Source of the DNA: Brevibacillus brevis
GTDB taxonomy: Bacteria > Bacillota > Bacilli > Brevibacillales > Brevibacillaceae
Length of the DNA stretch: 64,000 nucleotides
Assembly (NCBI RefSeq): GCF_022026395.1
Contig: NZ_CP041767.1
Coordinates: forward strand, 5,810,001-5,874,000
Reading direction: 5' to 3'
Shown here: piece after piece, positions 62,847 through 64,000 of the stretch
Numbering within the stretch: position 1 is the first letter of the stretch
Layout of the letters: the number at the start of each line of letters is the position of its first letter
Notes under the pieces: model-generated
Seen by the model: only the letters and a program-made list of their open reading frames with translations
Told to the model about the DNA's origin: nothing
Database searches by the model: none
Made by a program: the position numbers and the translations under genes

Positions 62847-63485
62847 ATGAATCCAATCAGGGTATTTTTAGTAGAAGACGATCCCGTCTGGCGCAAAGGC
62901 CTCATTGACTTCCTGAACAAAGAACCGGATCTCACTGTAATAGGGGAAGCAGGGTTCAAAGCAGAAGCAATCGAGCGCTTTTTGCCTGCCAAAGCGGATG
63001 TCGTCTTAATGGACATTAACTTGACCGAGAACAATTTGGACGGGATCGAGACGGCAATCGAATTCATGGCACTTCAAGCTGACAGCAAAATCATCATGCT
63101 CACCTCTCTGACAGACGAGGCAGTGATCGTGGAATCATTTTCCGCAGGTGCCGTCAACTACATCAGCAAATCGAGCTTCAAGGAAATTCCCGACGCCATC
63201 CGTGCTGCTCACAACAGCCAATCTGCCATTCACCCTACGGCGGCTGCGGCACTGCGCAACGAATTTTTGCGTTTGAAAAACGATGAAAACCAAAAGCTGT
63301 TATCTCCCGCAGAAAGAGACATCCTACAACTCATCCACCAAGGTCATACGCAGACGCAGATCGAACAATCTCTCCACATCACGAAGCGTACGATCAAAAA
63401 TCACATCAACCGAATCCTTAAAAAAATGGGCGTCAAAACAAGCAAGGAAGCGGCCGCAAAAGCCAGCCAAAAAAAGCTATTCTAG
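62847..63485 (+). CDS. NarL/LuxR-family response regulator
   Basis: 212-aa regulator. Receiver domain (about 1-120) with LVEDDP, phospho-Asp in VVLMDINLTENNLDG, Thr/Ser in IIMLTSLTD and Lys in YISKSS. The C-terminal helix-turn-helix (about 148-200) has LSPAERDILQLIHQGHTQTQIEQSLHI and KNHINRILKKMGV. AAAGGA lies before the ATG at 62847; a longer reading from inside the kinase gene is not believed. 19 nt after the kinase gene. Confidence 0.91.
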   Translation: MNPIRVFLVEDDPVWRKGLIDFLNKEPDLTVIGEAGFKAEAIERFLPAKADVVLMDINLTENNLDGIETAIEFMALQADSKIIMLTSLTDEAVIVESFSAGAVNYISKSSFKEIPDAIRAAHNSQSAIHPTAAAALRNEFLRLKNDENQKLLSPAERDILQLIHQGHTQTQIEQSLHITKRTIKNHINRILKKMGVKTSKEAAAKASQKKLF

Positions 63486-63498
63486 GTCTTATTACCAG

Positions 63499-63525
63499 GT
63501 ACCAATGAATGTTGGTACTTTTTTT
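63499..63525 (+). terminator. Terminator after the NarL-type regulator
   Basis: GTACCA and TGGTAC arms around a short loop are followed by seven T. Confidence 0.85.
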
Positions 63526-63595
63526 ACATGCTCCACTCTTTACAATGAAAGCTATAGAGCAACTCTCAATTATCCCTTGTAAAGGTGTGGTCCAC

Positions 63596-64000
63596 ATGGC
63601 CCTTATTTATTCTTTCTTAAAAACGATCCTGATGCTGTGGTTTCGTCCTCGTGTGCTTGGACTCTCCAAAATCGACTTGTCGAAACCATCTCTTATCACT
63701 CCCAATCACGTCTCCTTGCTAGATGCGGTACTCCTATCCTTTTGCTTGCCAAAAGAAGCGACCTTTGTCGTCAACACGGAGATCGCCAAGCGGTTTGCGT
63801 TTTTCCTCCGCTTCCGCAAGCATATCGCAATCGATCCGCTCAACCCGTACTCCATCCGCCACATGCTCCGCGTCCTTCGAAACGGGCAGACGCTGGTGAT
63901 TTTTCCAGAAGGTCGGATTACGACGACGGGCGGCATCATGAAAATCTACAGCGGTGTCGGCTATCTCGCGCTCCGAACTGGTGTAACGGTTTACCCAATC
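63596..64000 (+). CDS. PlsC-like acyltransferase, partial (3' end beyond right edge)
   Basis: At least 135 codons read from an ATG at 63596 (AAAGGTG upstream) to the end of the window with no stop. The acyltransferase motif NHVSLLD (H-x4-D) and the FPEGRIT motif are present, as in 1-acyl-glycerol-3-phosphate acyltransferases. The lack of a long membrane N-terminus leaves open that this is the N-terminal part of a fused acyltransferase/acyl-ACP synthetase (Aas-like). Confidence 0.82.
   Translation, partial: MALIYSFLKTILMLWFRPRVLGLSKIDLSKPSLITPNHVSLLDAVLLSFCLPKEATFVVNTEIAKRFAFFLRFRKHIAIDPLNPYSIRHMLRVLRNGQTLVIFPEGRITTTGGIMKIYSGVGYLALRTGVTVYPI

Overview
The window looks like the chromosome of a Gram-positive, spore-former-type Firmicute, most probably Brevibacillus or a close relative in the Paenibacillaceae. 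This is an inference from roughly 50% GC, strong AGGAGG-type ribosome binding sites, cre-like sites, and the mix of PTS, sigma-54 and two-component genes. No rRNA, tRNA, CRISPR, insertion sequence or prophage was seen. Both ends cut through genes.

Region 1 (1-13,850, minus strand): a partial Xre/TPR-type regulator, then an ethanolamine-utilisation (Eut) microcompartment operon. In transcription order it reads eutL, eutK-like, eutE, eutM, pduL-type phosphotransacylase, a flavoprotein-like eut protein, eutN, eutS, eutP, eutW, eutV, eutA, eutB, eutC and a malate dehydrogenase. A sigma-A promoter with an overlapping cre site precedes it. Two intrinsic terminators, one before eutL and one before eutA, carry a shared motif that fits the RNA target of the ANTAR antiterminator EutV. 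No eutT, eutH, eutG or eutQ is present in the window.

Region 2 (13,980-20,920): a small secreted protein with three internal repeats, an OmpR/HisKA two-component pair, a LysR regulator divergent from a YeiH-type membrane protein, and a sulfatase.

Region 3 (20,940-28,240, minus): a mannitol PTS operon mtlA-mtlR-mtlF-mtlD that runs on into ptsI and ptsH, so general PTS genes sit at the end of a sugar operon and in reversed order.

Region 4 (28,450-35,315): a DEAD-box helicase with an intrinsic terminator in its leader, an exported protein that resembles cyclohexadienyl dehydratase (PheC) more than an amino-acid-binding protein, a chemotaxis receptor behind a clear c-di-GMP-I riboswitch, and formate-tetrahydrofolate ligase.

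Region 5 (35,319-47,765): a sigma-54-dependent catabolic operon (decarboxylating dehydrogenase, aldehyde dehydrogenase, SDR, TRAP transporter, FAD-linked 2-hydroxyacid dehydrogenase) with its AcoR-like activator. Next come a small Xre/membrane-protein pair with obvious operator repeats and a second sigma-54 promoter driving aldA plus a DUF779 gene.

Region 6 (47,770-64,000): a second DEAD-box helicase with a tandem-repeat tail, a methyltransferase, a two-component system, a chitobiose/cellobiose-type PTS operon with its own HPr, HAD phosphatase, GH4 glycosidase and ChbG deacetylase behind a near-consensus sigma-54 promoter and a LevR-like activator, another two-component pair, and a partial acyltransferase.
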